This document shows, piece by piece, positions 36,729-48,783 of a DNA stretch of 64,000 bases (its first letter is position 1; each line of letters begins with the position of its first letter). The stretch lies in contig CM072876.1 in the NCBI GenBank assembly GCA_036937835.1, positions 18,412,001 through 18,476,000 on the forward strand. The letters are read 5' to 3'. Position numbers and translations under genes: made by a program. The notes under the pieces were generated by a model. That model saw nothing but the letters and a program-made list of their open reading frames with translations, searched no databases and had not been told where the DNA came from. This DNA is from Pampus argenteus (taxonomy: Eukaryota; Chordata; Actinopteri; Scombriformes; Stromateidae).

Positions 36729-38341
36729 AAATCTGTTACTTGTTGATGGCAAACATGGTTTTGATTGAAAATATTGCTCCTTGTTTAAGAAAAACTATAG
36801 TTGTCAGTTTTGGCCTTCTCTCGCCGAGAGAAAGCTATTTTTACAAATGTTACAGTAAAAGCTGCAGGAAGCTCTCAGAAGTGAGTTATTTGGTCCTAAT
36901 CATTAGAAATCTGTTACTTGTTGATGGCAAACATGGTTTTGATTAAAAATATTGCTCCTTGTTTAAGAAAAACTATAGTTGTCAGTTTTGGCCTTCTCTC
37001 GCCGAGAGAAAGCTATTTTTACAAATGTTACAGTAAAAGCTGCAGGAAGCTCTCAGAAGTGGGTTTTTTGGTCCTAATCATTAGAAATCTGTTACTTGTT
37101 GATGGCAAACATGGTTTTGATTGAAAATATTGCTCCTTGTTTAAGAAAAACTATAGTTGTCAGTTTTGGCCTTCTCTCGCCGAGAGAAAGCTATTTTTAC
37201 AAATGTTACAGTAAAAGCTGCAGGAAGCTCTCAGAAGTGAGTTTTTTGGTCCTAATCATTAGAAATCAGTTACTTGTTGATGGCAAACATGGTTTTGATT
37301 GAAAATATTGCTCATTGTTTAAGAAAAACTGTAGTTGTCAGTTTTGGTCTTCTCTCGCCGAGAGAAAGCTATTTTTACAAATGTTACAGTAAAAGCTGCA
37401 GGAAGCTCTCAGAAGTGGGTTTTTTGGTCCTAATCATTAGAAATCAGTTACTTGTTGATGGCAAACATGGTTTTGATTGAATATATTGCTCCTTGTTTAA
37501 GAAAAACTGTAGTTGTCAGTTTTGGCCTTCTCTCGCCGAGAGAAAGCTATTTTTACAAATGTTACAGTAAAAGCTGCAGGAAGCTCTCAGAAGTGAGTTA
37601 TTTGGTCCTAATCATTAGAAATCTGTTACTTGTTGATGGCAAACATGGTTTTGATTGAAAATATTGCTCCTTGTTTAAGAAAAACTATAGTTGTCAGTTT
37701 TGGCCTTCTCTCGCCGAGAGAAAGCTATTTTTACAAATGTTACAGTAAAAGCTGCAGGAAGCTCTCAGAAGTGAGTTATTTGGTCCTAATCATTAGAAAT
37801 CTGTTACTTGTTGATGGCAAACATGGTTTTGATTAAAAATATTGCTCCTTGTTTAAGAAAAACTATAGTTGTCAGTTTTGGCCTTCTCTCGCCGAGAGAA
37901 AGCTATTTTTACAAATGTTACAGTAAAAGCTGCAGGAAGCTCTCAGAAGTGGGTTTTTTGGTCCTAATCATTAGAAATCTGTTACTTGTTGATGGCAAAC
38001 ATGGTTTTGATTGAAAATATTGCTCCTTGTTTAAGAAAAACTATAGTTGTCAGTTTTGGCCTTCTCTCGCCGAGAGAAAGCTATTTTTACAAATGTTACA
38101 GTAAAAGCTGCAGGAAGCTCTCAGAAGTGAGTTTTTTGGTCCTAATCATTAGAAATCAGTTACTTGTTGATGGCAAACATGGTTTTGATTGAAAATATTG
38201 CTCATTGTTTAAGAAAAACTGTAGTTGTCAGTTTTGGTCTTCTCTCGCTGAGAGAAAGCTATTTTTACAAATGTTACAGTAAAAGCTGCAGGAAGCTCTC
38301 AGAAGTGGGTTTTTTGGTCCTAATCATTAGAAATCAGTTAC

Positions 38342-40824
38342 TTGTTGATGGCAAACATGGTTTTGATTGAATATATTGCTCCTTGTTTAAGAAAAACTGT
38401 AGTTGTCAGTTTTGGCCTTCTCTCGCCGAGAGAAAGCTATTTTTACAAATGTTACAGTAAAAGCTGCAGGAAGCTCTCAGAAGTGAGTTATTTGGTCCTA
38501 ATCATTAGAAATCTGTTACTTGTTGATGGCAAACATTGTTTTGATAGAAAATATTGCTCCTTGTTTAAGAAAGACTGTAGTTGTCAGTTTTGGCCTTCTC
38601 TCGCCGAGAGAAAGCTATTTTCACAAATGTTACAGTAAAAGCTACAGGAAGCTCTCAGAAGTGAGTTTTTTGCTTCAAATCATTAGAAATCACTTACTTG
38701 TTGATGGCAAACATGGTTTTGATTGAAAATATTGCTCCTTGTTTAAGAAAGACTGTAGATGTCAGTTTTGGCCTTCTCTCGCCGAGAGAAAGCTATTTTT
38801 ACAAATGTTACAGTAAAAGCTGCAGGAGGCTCTCAGAAGTGAGTTTTTTGCTCCTAATCATTAGGAATCAGTTAGTTGTTGATGGCAAACATGGTTTTGA
38901 TTGAATATATTGCTCCTTGTTTAAGAAAAACTGTAGTTGTCAGTTTTGGCCTGAGAGAAAGCTATTTTTACAAATGTTACAGTAAAAGCTGCAGGAAGCT
39001 CTCAGAAGTGAGTTTTGTGGTCCAAATCATTAGAAATCAGTTACTTGTTGATGGCAAACATGGTTTTGATTGAAAATATTGCTCCTTGTTTAAGAAAGAC
39101 TGTAGTTGTCAGTTTTGGCCTTCTCTCGCCGAGAGAAAGCTATTTTTACAAATGTTACAGTAAAAGCTGCAGGAAGCTCTCAGAAGTGAGTTTTTTGCTC
39201 CTAATCATTAGAAATCAGTTAGTTGTTGATGGCAAACATGGTTTTGATTGAAAATATTGCTCCTTGTTTAAGAAAAACTGTAGTTGTCAGTTTTGGTCTT
39301 CTCTCGCCGAGAGAAAGCTATTTTTACAAATGTTACAGTAAAAGCTGCAGGAAGCTCTCAGAAGTGAGTTTTTTGCTCCTAATCATTAGAAATCAGTTAC
39401 TTGTTGATGGCAAACATGGTTTTGATTGAAAATATTGCTCCTTGCTTAAGAAAAACTGTAGTTGTCAGTTTTGGCCTTCTCTCGCCGAGAGAAAGCTATT
39501 TTTACAAATGTTACAGTAAAAGCTGCAGGAAGCTCTCAGAAGTGAGTTTTTTGCTCCTAATCATTAGAAATCAGTTACTTGTTGATGGCAAACATGGTTT
39601 TGATTGAAAATATTGCTCCTTGCTTAAGAAAAACTGTAGTTGTCAGTTTTGGCCTTCTCTCGCCGAGAGAAAGCTATTTTTACAAATGTTACAGTAAAAG
39701 CTGCAGGAAGCTCTCAGAAGTGAGTTATTTGCTCCTAATAATAAGAAATCAGTTACTTGTTGATGGCAAACATGGTTTTGATTGAAAATATTGCTCCTTG
39801 TTTAGAAAAACTATAGTTGTCAGTTTTGGCCTTCTCTCGCCGAGAGAAAGCTATTTTCACAAATGTTACAGTAAAAGCTACAGGAAGCTCTCAGAAGTGA
39901 GTTTTTTGCTTCAAATCATTAGAAATCACTTACTTGTTGATGGCAAACATGGTTTTGATTGAAAATATTGCTCCTTGTTTAAGAAAGACTGTAGTTGTCA
40001 GTTTTGGCCTTCTCTCGCCGAGAGAAAGCTATTTTTACAAATGTTACAGTAAAAGCTGCAGGAAGCTCTCAGAAGTGGGTTTTTTGGTCCTAATCATTAG
40101 AAATCAGTTACTTGTTGATGGCAAACATGGTTTTGATTGAATATATTGCTCCTTGTTTAAGAAAAACTGTAGTTGTCAGTTTTGGCCTTCTCTCGCCGAG
40201 AGAAAGCTATTTTTACAAATGTTACAGTAAAAGCTGCAGGAAGCTCTCAGAAGTGAGTTATTTGGTCCTAATCATTAGAAATCTGTTACTTGTTGATGGC
40301 AAACATGGTTTTGATTGAAAATATTGCTCCTTGTTTAAGAAAGACTGTAGTTGTCAGTTTTGGCCTTCTCTCGCCGAGAGAAAGCTATTTTTACAAATGT
40401 TACAGTAAAAGCTGCAGGAAGCCCTCAGAAGTGAGTTTTTTGCTCCTAATCATTAGAAATCAGTTAGTTGATGATGGCAAACATGGTTTTGAATGAAAAT
40501 ATTGCTCCTTGTTTAAGAAAAACTGTAGTTGTCAGTATTGGCCTTCTCTCGCCGAGAGAACGCTATTTTTTACAAATGTTACAGTAAAAGCTGCAGGAAG
40601 CTCTCAGAAGTGGGTTTTTTGGTCCTAATCATTAGAAATCAGTTACTTGTTGATGGCAAACATGGTTTTGATTGAATATATTGCTCCTTGTTTAAGAAAA
40701 ACTGTAGTTGTCAGTTTTGGCCTTCTCTCGCCGAGAGAAAGCTATTTTTACAAATGTTACAGTAAAAGCTGCAGGAAGCTCTCAGAAGTGGGTTTTTTGG
40801 TCTTAATCATAAGAAATCTGTTAC
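38342..40824 (+). repeat. Stratum C monomers without a clear tandem HOR
   Basis: About fourteen monomers, mostly 178 bp. One short 169-bp unit starts at 38,876, followed by one with TTTTGTGGTCCAAATC. Units at 39,223-39,757 are very similar neighbours (CTTGCTTAAG, TTTTTTGCTCC) and look like a local monomer-by-monomer expansion. A 1-bp loss gives 177 bp at 39,757 (TTGTTTAGAAAAAC), and an extra T gives 179 bp near 40,567. Confidence 0.75.
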
Positions 40825-41930
40825 TTGTTGATGGCAAACATGGTTTTGATTGAAAATATTGCTCCTTGTTTAAGAAAAACTATAGTTGTCAGTTTTGGCC
40901 TTCTCTCGCCGAGAGAAAGCTATTTTTACAAATGTTACAGTAAAAGGTGCAGGAAGCTCTCAGAAGTGAGTTTTTTGGTCCTAATCATTAGAAATCAGTT
41001 ACTTGTTGATGGCAAACATGGTTTTGAATGAAAATATTGCTCCTTGTTTAAGAAAAACTGTAGTTGTCAGTATTGGCCTTCTCTCGCCGAGAGAACGCTA
41101 TTTTTACAAATGTTACAGTAAAAGCTGCAGGAAGCTCTCAGAAGTGGGTTTTTTGGTCCTAATCATTAGAAATCAGTTACTTGTTGATGGCAAACATGGT
41201 TTTGATTGAATATATTGCTCCTTGTTTAAGAAAAACTGTAGTTGTCAGTTTTGGCCTTCTCTCGCCGAGAGAAAGCTATTTTTACAAATGTTACAGTAAA
41301 AGCTGCAGGAAGCTCTCAGAAGTGAGTTATTTGGTCCTAATCATTAGAAATCTGTTACTTGTTGATGGCAAACATGGTTTTGATTGAAAATATTGCTCCT
41401 TGTTTAAGAAAAACTGTAATTGTCAGTTTTGGCCTTCTCTCGCCGAGAGAAAGCTATTTTTACAAATGTTACAGTAAAAGCTGCAGAAAGCTCTCAGAAG
41501 TGAGTTTTTTGCTCCTAATCATTAGAAATCAGTTAGTTGTTGATGGCAAACATGGTTTTGATTGAAAATATTGCTCCTTGTTTAAGAAAAACTATAGTTG
41601 TCAGTTTTGGCCTTCTCTCGCCGAGAGAAAGCTATTTTTACAAATTTTACAGTAAAAGCTGCAGGAAGCTCTCAGAAGTGGGTTTTTTGGTCCTAATCAT
41701 TAGAAATCTGTTACTTGTTGATGGCAAACATGGTTTTGATTGAAAATATTGCTCCTTGTTTAAGAAAAACTATAGTTGTCAGTTTTGGCCTTCTCTCGCC
41801 GAGAGAAAGCTATTTTTTACAAATGTTACAGTAAAAGCTGCAGGAAGCTCTCAGAAGTGAGTTTTTTGGTCCTAATCATTAGACATCAGTTACTTGTTGA
41901 TGGCAAACATGGTTTTGATTGAAAATATTG
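40825..41930 (+). repeat. Partial copy of the 1,764-bp 10-mer
   Basis: Six monomers match 44,714-45,820 (offset 3,889) and 46,478-47,585 (offset 5,653). Shared markers are AAAAGGTGCAGG, GTCAGTATTGGCC with GAGAACGCT, GAATATATTG, CTGTAATTGTCAG, ACAAATTTTACAG and GACATCAG. It is flanked by different monomers than in the two full copies. Confidence 0.83.
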
Positions 41931-42774
41931 CTCCTTGTTTAAGAAAAACTGTAGTTGTCAGTTTTGGCCTTCTCTCGCCGAGAGAAAGCTATTTTTACAA
42001 ATGTTACAGTAAAAGCTACAGGAAGCTCTCAGAAGTGAGTTTTTTGCTTCAAATCATTAGAAATCAGTTACTTGTTGATGGCAAACATGGTTTTGATTGA
42101 AAATATTGCTCCTTGTTTAAGAAAAACTGTAATTGTCAGTTTTGGCCTTCTCTCGCCGTGAGAAAGCTATTTTTACAAATGTTACAGTAAAAGCTGCAGG
42201 AAGCTCTCAGAAGTGGGTTTTTTGGTCTTAATCATTAGAAATCTGTTACTTGTTGATGGCAAACATGGTTTTGATTGAAAATATTGCTCCTTGTTTAAGA
42301 AAAACTATAGTTGTCAGTTTTGGCCTTCTCTCGCCGAGAGAAAGCTATTTTTACAAATGTTACAGTAAAAGGTGCAGGAAGCTCTCAGAAGTGAGTTTTT
42401 TGGTCCTAATCATTAGAAATCAGTTACTTGTTGATGGCAAACATGGTTTTGATTGAAAATATTGCTCCTTGTTTCAGAAAAACTGTAGTTGTCAGTTTTG
42501 GCCTTCTCTCGCAGAGAGAAAGCTATTTTTACAAATGTTACAGTAACAGCTGCAGGAAGCTCTCAGAAGTGAGTTTTGTGCTCCTAATCATTAGAAATCA
42601 GTTACTTGTTGATGGCAAACATGGTTTTGATTGAAAATATTGCTTGTTGTTTAAGAAAAACTGTAGTTGTCAGTTTTGGCCTGAGAGAAAGCTATTTTTA
42701 CAAATGTTACAGTAAAGGCTGCAGGAAGCTCTCAGAAGTGAGTTTTGTGCTCCTAATCATTAGAAATCAGTTAC

Positions 42775-44300
42775 TTGTTGATGGCAAACATGGTTTTGAT
42801 TGAAAATATTGCTCCTTGTTTAAGAAAGACTGTAGTTGTCAGTTTTGGCCTTCTCTCGCCGAGAGAACGCTATTTTTACAAATGTTACAGTAAAAGCTGT
42901 AACACTCTCAGAAGTGGGTTTTTTGGTCCTAATCATTAGAAATCAGTTACTTGTTGATGGCAAACATGGTTTTGATTGAATATATTGCTCCTTGTTTAAG
43001 AAAAACTGTAGTTGTCAGTTTTGGCCTTCTCTCGCCGAGAGAAAGCTATTTTTACAAATGTTACAGTAAAAGCTGCAGGAAGCTCTCAGAAGTGAGTTAT
43101 TTGGTCCTAATCATTAGAAATCTGTTACTTGTTGATGGCAAACATGGTTTTGATTGAAAATATTGCTCCTTGTTTAAGAAAAACTATAGTTGTCAGTTTT
43201 GGCCTTCTCTCGCCGAGAGAAAGCTATTTTTACAAATGTTACAGTAAAAGCTGCAGGAAGCTCTCAGAAGTGAGTTATTTGGTCCTAATCATTAGAAATC
43301 TGTTACTTGTTGATGGCAAACATGGTTTTGATTAAAAATATTGCTCCTTGTTTAAGAAAAACTATAGTTGTCAGTTTTGGCCTTCTCTCGCCGAGAGAAA
43401 GCTATTTTTACAAATGTTACAGTAAAAGCTGCAGGAAGCTCTCAGAAGTGGGTTTTTTGGTCCTAATCATTAGAAATCTGTTACTTGTTGATGGCAAACA
43501 TGGTTTTGATTGAAAATATTGCTCCTTGTTTAAGAAAAACTATAGTTGTCAGTTTTGGCCTTCTCTCGCCGAGAGAAAGCTATTTTTACAAATGTTACAG
43601 TAAAAGCTGCAGGAAGCTCTCAGAAGTGAGTTTTTTGGTCCTAATCATTAGAAATCAGTTACTTGTTGATGGCAAACATGGTTTTGATTGAAAATATTGC
43701 TCATTGTTTAAGAAAAACTGTAGTTGTCAGTTTTGGTCTTCTCTCGCCGAGAGAAAGCTATTTTTACAAATGTTACAGTAAAAGCTGCAGGAAGCTCTCA
43801 GAAGTGGGTTTTTTGGTCCTAATCATTAGAAATCAGTTACTTGTTGATGGCAAACATGGTTTTGATTGAATATATTGCTCCTTGTTTAAGAAAAACTGTA
43901 GTTGTCAGTTTTGGCCTTCTCTCGCCGAGAGAAAGCTATTTTTACAAATGTTACAGTAAAAGCTGCAGGAAGCTCTCAGAAGTGAGTTATTTGGTCCTAA
44001 TCATTAGAAATCTGTTACTTGTTGATGGCAAACATTGTTTTGATAGAAAATATTGCTCCTTGTTTAAGAAAGACTGTAGTTGTCAGTTTTGGCCTTCTCT
44101 CGCCGAGAGAAAGCTATTTTCACAAATGTTACAGTAAAAGCTACAGGAAGCTCTCAGAAGTGAGTTTTTTGCTTCAAATCATTAGAAATCACTTACTTGT
44201 TGATGGCAAACATGGTTTTGATTGAAAATATTGCTCCTTGTTTAAGAAAGACTGTAGATGTCAGTTTTGGCCTTCTCTCGCCGAGAGAAAGCTATTTTTA
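42775..44300 (+). repeat. Second copy of the 36,384-38,800 block, with one 5-mer only
   Basis: The sequence matches the first block at offset 6,389 up to about 43,840, then at offset 5,499 from there to about 44,300. The 890-bp change in offset equals one 5-mer. Shared rare changes include GCTGTAACACTC, CATTGTTTTGATAG, TATTTTCACAAATG and GTAGATGTCAG. Past 44,300 it enters a 1,764-bp repeat instead. Confidence 0.85.
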
Positions 44301-45960
44301 CAAATGTTACAGTAAAAGCTGCAGGAAGCTCTCAGAAGTGAGTTTTGTGCTCCTAATCATTAGAAATCAGTTACTTGATGATAGCACACATGGTTTTGAT
44401 TGAAAATATTGCTTGTTGTTTAAGAAAAACTGTAGTTGTCAGTTTTGGCCTGAGAGAAAGCTATTTTTTACAAATGTTACAGTAAAAACTGCAGGAAGCT
44501 CTCAGAAGTAAGTTTTGTGCTCCTAATCATTAGAAATCAGTTACTTGTTGATGGCAAACATGGTTTTGATTGAAAATATTGCTTGTTGTTTAAGAAAAAC
44601 TGTAGTTGTCAGTTTTGGCCTGAGAGAAAGCTATTTTTACAAAGGTTACAGTAAAAGCTGCAGGAAGCTCTCAGAAGTGGGTTTTTTGGTCTTAATCATT
44701 AGAAATCTGTTACTTGTTGATGGCAAACATGGTTTTGATTGAAAATATTGCTCCTTGTTTAAGAAAAACTATAGTTGTCAGTTTTGGCCTTCTCTCGCCG
44801 AGAGAAAGCTATTTTTACAAATGTTACAGTAAAAGGTGCAGGAAGCTCTCAGAAGTGAGTTTTTTGGTCCTAATCATTAGAAATCAGTTACTTGTTGATG
44901 GCAAACATGGTTTTGAATGAAAATATTGCTCCTTGTTTAAGAAAAACTGTAGTTGTCAGTATTGGCCTTCTCTCGCCGAGAGAACGCTATTTTTACAAAT
45001 GTTACAGTAAAAGCTGCAGGAAGCTCTCAGAAGTGGGTTTTTTGGTCCTAATCATTAGAAATCAGTTACTTGTTGATGGCAAACATGGTTTTGATTGAAT
45101 ATATTGCTCCTTGTTTAAGAAAAACTGTAGTTGTCAGTTTTGGCCTTCTCTCGCCGAGAGAAAGCTATTTTTACAAATGTTACAGTAAAAGCTGCAGGAA
45201 GCTCTCAGAAGTGAGTTATTTGGTCCTAATCATTAGAAATCTGTTACTTGTTGATGGCAAACATGGTTTTGATTGAAAATATTGCTCCTTGTTTAAGAAA
45301 AACTGTAATTGTCAGTTTTGGCCTTCTCTCGCCGAGAGAAAGCTATTTTTACAAATGTTACAGTAAAAGCTGCAGAAAGCTCTCAGAAGTGAGTTTTTTG
45401 CTCCTAATAATTAGAAATCAGTTAGTTGTTGATGGCAAACATGGTTTTGATTGAAAATATTGCTCCTTGTTTAAGAAAAACTATAGTTGTCAGTTTTGGC
45501 CTTCTCTCGCCGAGAGAAAGCTATTTTTACAAATTTTACAGTAAAAGCTGCAGGAAGCTCTCAGAAGTGGGTTTTTTGGTCCTAATCATTAGAAATCTGT
45601 TACTTGTTGATGGCAAACATGGTTTTGATTGAAAATATTGCTCCTTGTTTAAGAAAAACTATAGTTGTCAGTTTTGGCCTTCTCTCGCCGAGAGAAAGCT
45701 ATTTTTTACAAATGTTACAGTAAAAGCTGCAGGAAGCTCTCAGAAGTGAGTTTTTTGGTCCTAATCATTAGACATCAGTTACTTGTTGATGGCAAACATG
45801 GTTTTGATTGAAAATATTGCTCATTGTTTAAGAAAAACTGTAGTTGTCAGTTTTGGCCTTCTCTCGCCGAGAGAAAGCTATTTTCACAAATGTTACAGTA
45901 AAAGCTACAGGAAGCTCTCAGAAGTGAGTTTTTTGCTTCAAATCATTAGAAATCACTTAC
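44197..45960 (+). repeat. 1,764-bp 10-mer HOR, copy 1
   Basis: Ten monomers (178, 170, 169, five of 178, 179, 178) are followed by a second copy with the same order. It begins with GTAGATGTCAG, then the GATGATAGCACACATGG unit, then two short D-type units including ACAAAGGTTACAG, and continues with C-type units. The last monomer (45,783) is chimeric: its start (GCTCATTGTTTAAG) is like 47,547 and its end (TATTTTCACAAATG) is like 44,019. Confidence 0.87.
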
Positions 45961-47724
45961 TTGTTGATGGCAAACATGGTTTTGATTGAAAATATTGCTC
46001 CTTGTTTAAGAAAGACTGTAGATGTCAGTTTTGGCCTTCTCTCGCCGAGAGAAAGCTATTTTTACAAATGTTACAGTAAAAGCTGCAGGAAGCTCTCAGA
46101 AGTGAGTTTTGTGCTCCTAATCATTAGAAATCAGTTACTTGATGATAGCACACATGGTTTTGATTGAAAATATTGCTTGTTGTTTAAGAAAAACTGTAGT
46201 TGTCAGTTTTGGCCTGAGAGAAAGCTATTTTTTACAAATGTTACAGTAAAAACTGCAGGAAGCTCTCAGAAGTAAGTTTTGTGCTCCTAATCATTAGAAA
46301 TCAGTTACTTGTTGATGGCAAACATGGTTTTGATTGAAAATATTGCTTGTTGTTTAAGAAAAACTGTAGTTGTCAGTTTTGGCCTGAGAGAAAGCTATTT
46401 TTACAAAGGTTACAGTAAAAGCTGCAGGAAGCTCTCAGAAGTGGGTTTTTTGGTCTTAATCATTAGAAATCTGTTACTTGTTGATGGCAAACATGGTTTT
46501 GATTGAAAATATTGCTCCTTGTTTAAGAAAAACTATAGTTGTCAGTTTTGGCCTTCTCTCGCCGAGAGAAAGCTATTTTTACAAATGTTACAGTAAAAGG
46601 TGCAGGAAGCTCTCAGAAGTGAGTTTTTTGGTCCTAATCATTAGAAATCAGTTACTTGTTGATGGCAAACATGGTTTTGAATGAAAATATTGCTCCTTGT
46701 TTAAGAAAAACTGTAGTTGTCAGTATTGGCCTTCTCTCGCCGAGAGAACGCTATTTTTACAAATGTTACAGTAAAAGCTGCAGGAAGCTCTCAGAAGTGG
46801 GTTTTTTGGTCCTAATCATTAGAAATCAGTTACTTGTTGATGGCAAACATGGTTTTGATTGAATATATTGCTCCTTGTTTAAGAAAAACTGTAGTTGTCA
46901 GTTTTGGCCTTCTCTCGCCGAGAGAAAGCTATTTTTACAAATGTTACAGTAAAAGCTGCAGGAAGCTCTCAGAAGTGAGTTATTTGGTCCTAATCATTAG
47001 AAATCTGTTACTTGTTGATGGCAAACATGGTTTTGATTGAAAATATTGCTCCTTGTTTAAGAAAAACTGTAATTGTCAGTTTTGGCCTTCTCTCGCCGAG
47101 AGAAAGCTATTTTTACAAATGTTACAGTAAAAGCTGCAGAAAGCTCTCAGAAGTGAGTTTTTTGCTCCTAATAATTAGAAATCAGTTAGTTGTTGATGGC
47201 AAACATGGTTTTGATTGAAAATATTGCTCCTTGTTTAAGAAAAACTATAGTTGTCAGTTTTGGCCTTCTCTCGCCGAGAGAAAGCTATTTTTACAAATTT
47301 TACAGTAAAAGCTGCAGGAAGCTCTCAGAAGTGGGTTTTTTGGTCCTAATCATTAGAAATCTGTTACTTGTTGATGGCAAACATGGTTTTGATTGAAAAT
47401 ATTGCTCCTTGTTTAAGAAAAACTATAGTTGTCAGTTTTGGCCTTCTCTCGCCGAGAGAAAGCTATTTTTTACAAATGTTACAGTAAAAGCTGCAGGAAG
47501 CTCTCAGAAGTGAGTTTTTTGGTCCTAATCATTAGACATCAGTTACTTGTTGATGGCAAACATGGTTTTGATTGAAAATATTGCTCATTGTTTAAGAAAA
47601 ACTGTAGTTGTCAGTTTTGGTCTTCTCTCGCCGAGAGAAAGCTATTTTTACAAATGTTACAGTAAAAGCTGCAGGAAGCTCTCAGAAGTGGGTTTTTTGG
47701 TCCTAATCATTAGAAATCAGTTAC
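45961..47724 (+). repeat. 1,764-bp 10-mer HOR, copy 2
   Basis: It repeats copy 1 monomer for monomer until about 47,600. In the final monomer it continues as the TTTTGGTCTTC type seen in the 890-bp 5-mers instead of switching to the TATTTTCACAAATG type. It therefore shows the unrecombined version of the monomer that is chimeric at the end of copy 1. Confidence 0.87.
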
Positions 47725-48258
47725 TTGTTGATGGCAAACATGGTTTTGATTGAAAATATTGCTCCTTGTTTAAGAAAAACTGTAGTTGTCAGTTTTGGCC
47801 TTCTCTCGCCGAGATAAAGCTATTTTTACAAATGTTACAGTGAAAGCTGCAGGAAGCTCTCAGAAGTGAGTTTTTTGCTCCTAATCATTAGAAATCAGTT
47901 ACTTGTTGATGGCAAACATGGTTTTGATTGAAAATATTGCTCCTTGTTTAAGAAAAACTGTAGTTGTCAGTTTTGGCCCTCTCTCGCCGAGAGAAAGCTA
48001 TTTTTACAAATGTTACAGTAAAAGCTACAGGAAGCTCTCAGAAGTGAGTTTTTTGCTTCAAATCATTAGAAATCAGTTACTTGTTGATGGCAAACATGGT
48101 TTTGATTGAAAATATTGCTCCTTGTTTAAGAAAAACTGTAATTGTCAGTTTTGGCCTTCTCTCGCCGTGAGAAAGCTATTTTTACAAATGTTACAGTAAA
48201 AGCTGCAGGAAGCTCTCAGAAGTGGGTTTTTTGGTCTTAATCATTAGAAATCTGTTAC

Positions 48259-48783
48259 TTGTTGATGGCAAACATGGTTTTGATTGAAAATATTGCTCCT
48301 TGTTTAAGAAAAACTATAGTTGTCAGTTTTGGCCTTCTCTCGCCGAGAGAAAGCTATTTTTACAAATGTTACAGTAAAAGGTGCAGGAAGCTCTCAGAAG
48401 TGAGTTTTTTGGTCCTAATCATTAGAAATCAGTTACTTGTTGATGGCAAACATGGTTTTGATTGAAAATATTGCTCCTTGTTTCAGAAAAACTGTAGTTG
48501 TCAGTTTTGGCCTTCTCTCGCAGAGAGAAAGCTATTTTTACAAATGTTACAGTAACAGCTGCAGGAAGCTCTCAGAAGTGAGTTTTGTGCTCCTAATCAT
48601 TAGAAATCAGTTACTTGTTGATGGCAAACATGGTTTTGATTGAAAATATTGCTTGTTGTTTAAGAAAAACTGTAGTTGTCAGTTTTGGCCTGAGAGAAAG
48701 CTATTTTTACAAATGTTACAGTAAAGGCTGCAGGAAGCTCTCAGAAGTGAGTTTTGTGCTCCTAATCATTAGAAATCAGTTAC
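48259..48783 (+). repeat. 525-bp 3-mer linking strata C and D (second of three copies)
   Basis: Three monomers (178, 178 and 169 bp) with AAAAGGTGCAGG, TTGTTTCAGAAAAAC and GTAAAGGCTGCAGG occur here, at 42,250-42,774 (offset 6,009) and at 56,824-57,348 (offset 8,565). The first is C type (CGCCGAG) and the other two are D type, so the 3-mer carries a C-to-D transition wherever it goes. Confidence 0.86.

Larger units (their letters stand above)
36562..36739 (+). repeat. Representative long monomer (178 bp)
   Basis: I counted this unit from TTGTTGATGG to the base before the next such motif. It shows, in order, an AATATT-containing segment, GTTTAAGAAAAACTG, the 17-bp palindrome at 36,638-36,654, CTATTTTTAC, TTACAGTAA (36,672-36,680), CTGCAG (36,684-36,689), AAGCTCTCAGAAGTGAG and, finally, CTAATCATTAG (36,718-36,728). 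178 is 3x59+1, so any reading frame shifts by one base per monomer. Confidence 0.95.
36562..38341 (+). repeat. Tandem pair of an 890-bp 5-mer
   Basis: Two units of 5x178 bp (36,562-37,451 and 37,452-38,341) carry in order GAATATATTG, then two with AACTATAG and GTTATTTGGTCC, one with GATTAAAAATATTG, and one with GCTCATTGTTTAAG and TTTTGGTCTTC. The only difference I noticed is CTCGCTGAG near 38,245 in the second unit. A single copy of the same 5-mer is at 42,951-43,840. Confidence 0.88.
36255..48436 (+). repeat. Stratum C: mostly 178-bp monomers, inner right layer
   Basis: Monomers are mostly 178 bp with an intact TTCTCTCGCCGAGAGAA palindrome. The layer shares with stratum B the variants GCTTCAAATCATTAG, GAGAACGCT, AACTATAG, GCTACAGG and GACATCAG. 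It contains pockets of the outer (D-like) type: the breakpoint monomer itself, a 169-bp unit starting at 38,876, two units at 42,428-42,774, and short units around 44,375-44,713 and 46,139-46,477. These pockets mark the edges of repeated blocks, so they probably arrived by recombination between layers. Confidence 0.88.

Noticed and set aside
36562..36739. Phased A/T tracts about 50 bp apart in the monomer as a nucleosome-positioning signal.
   Set aside because: The spacing is only roughly regular, and AT-rich sequence gives such tracts by chance. It cannot be judged without a computed bendability profile.
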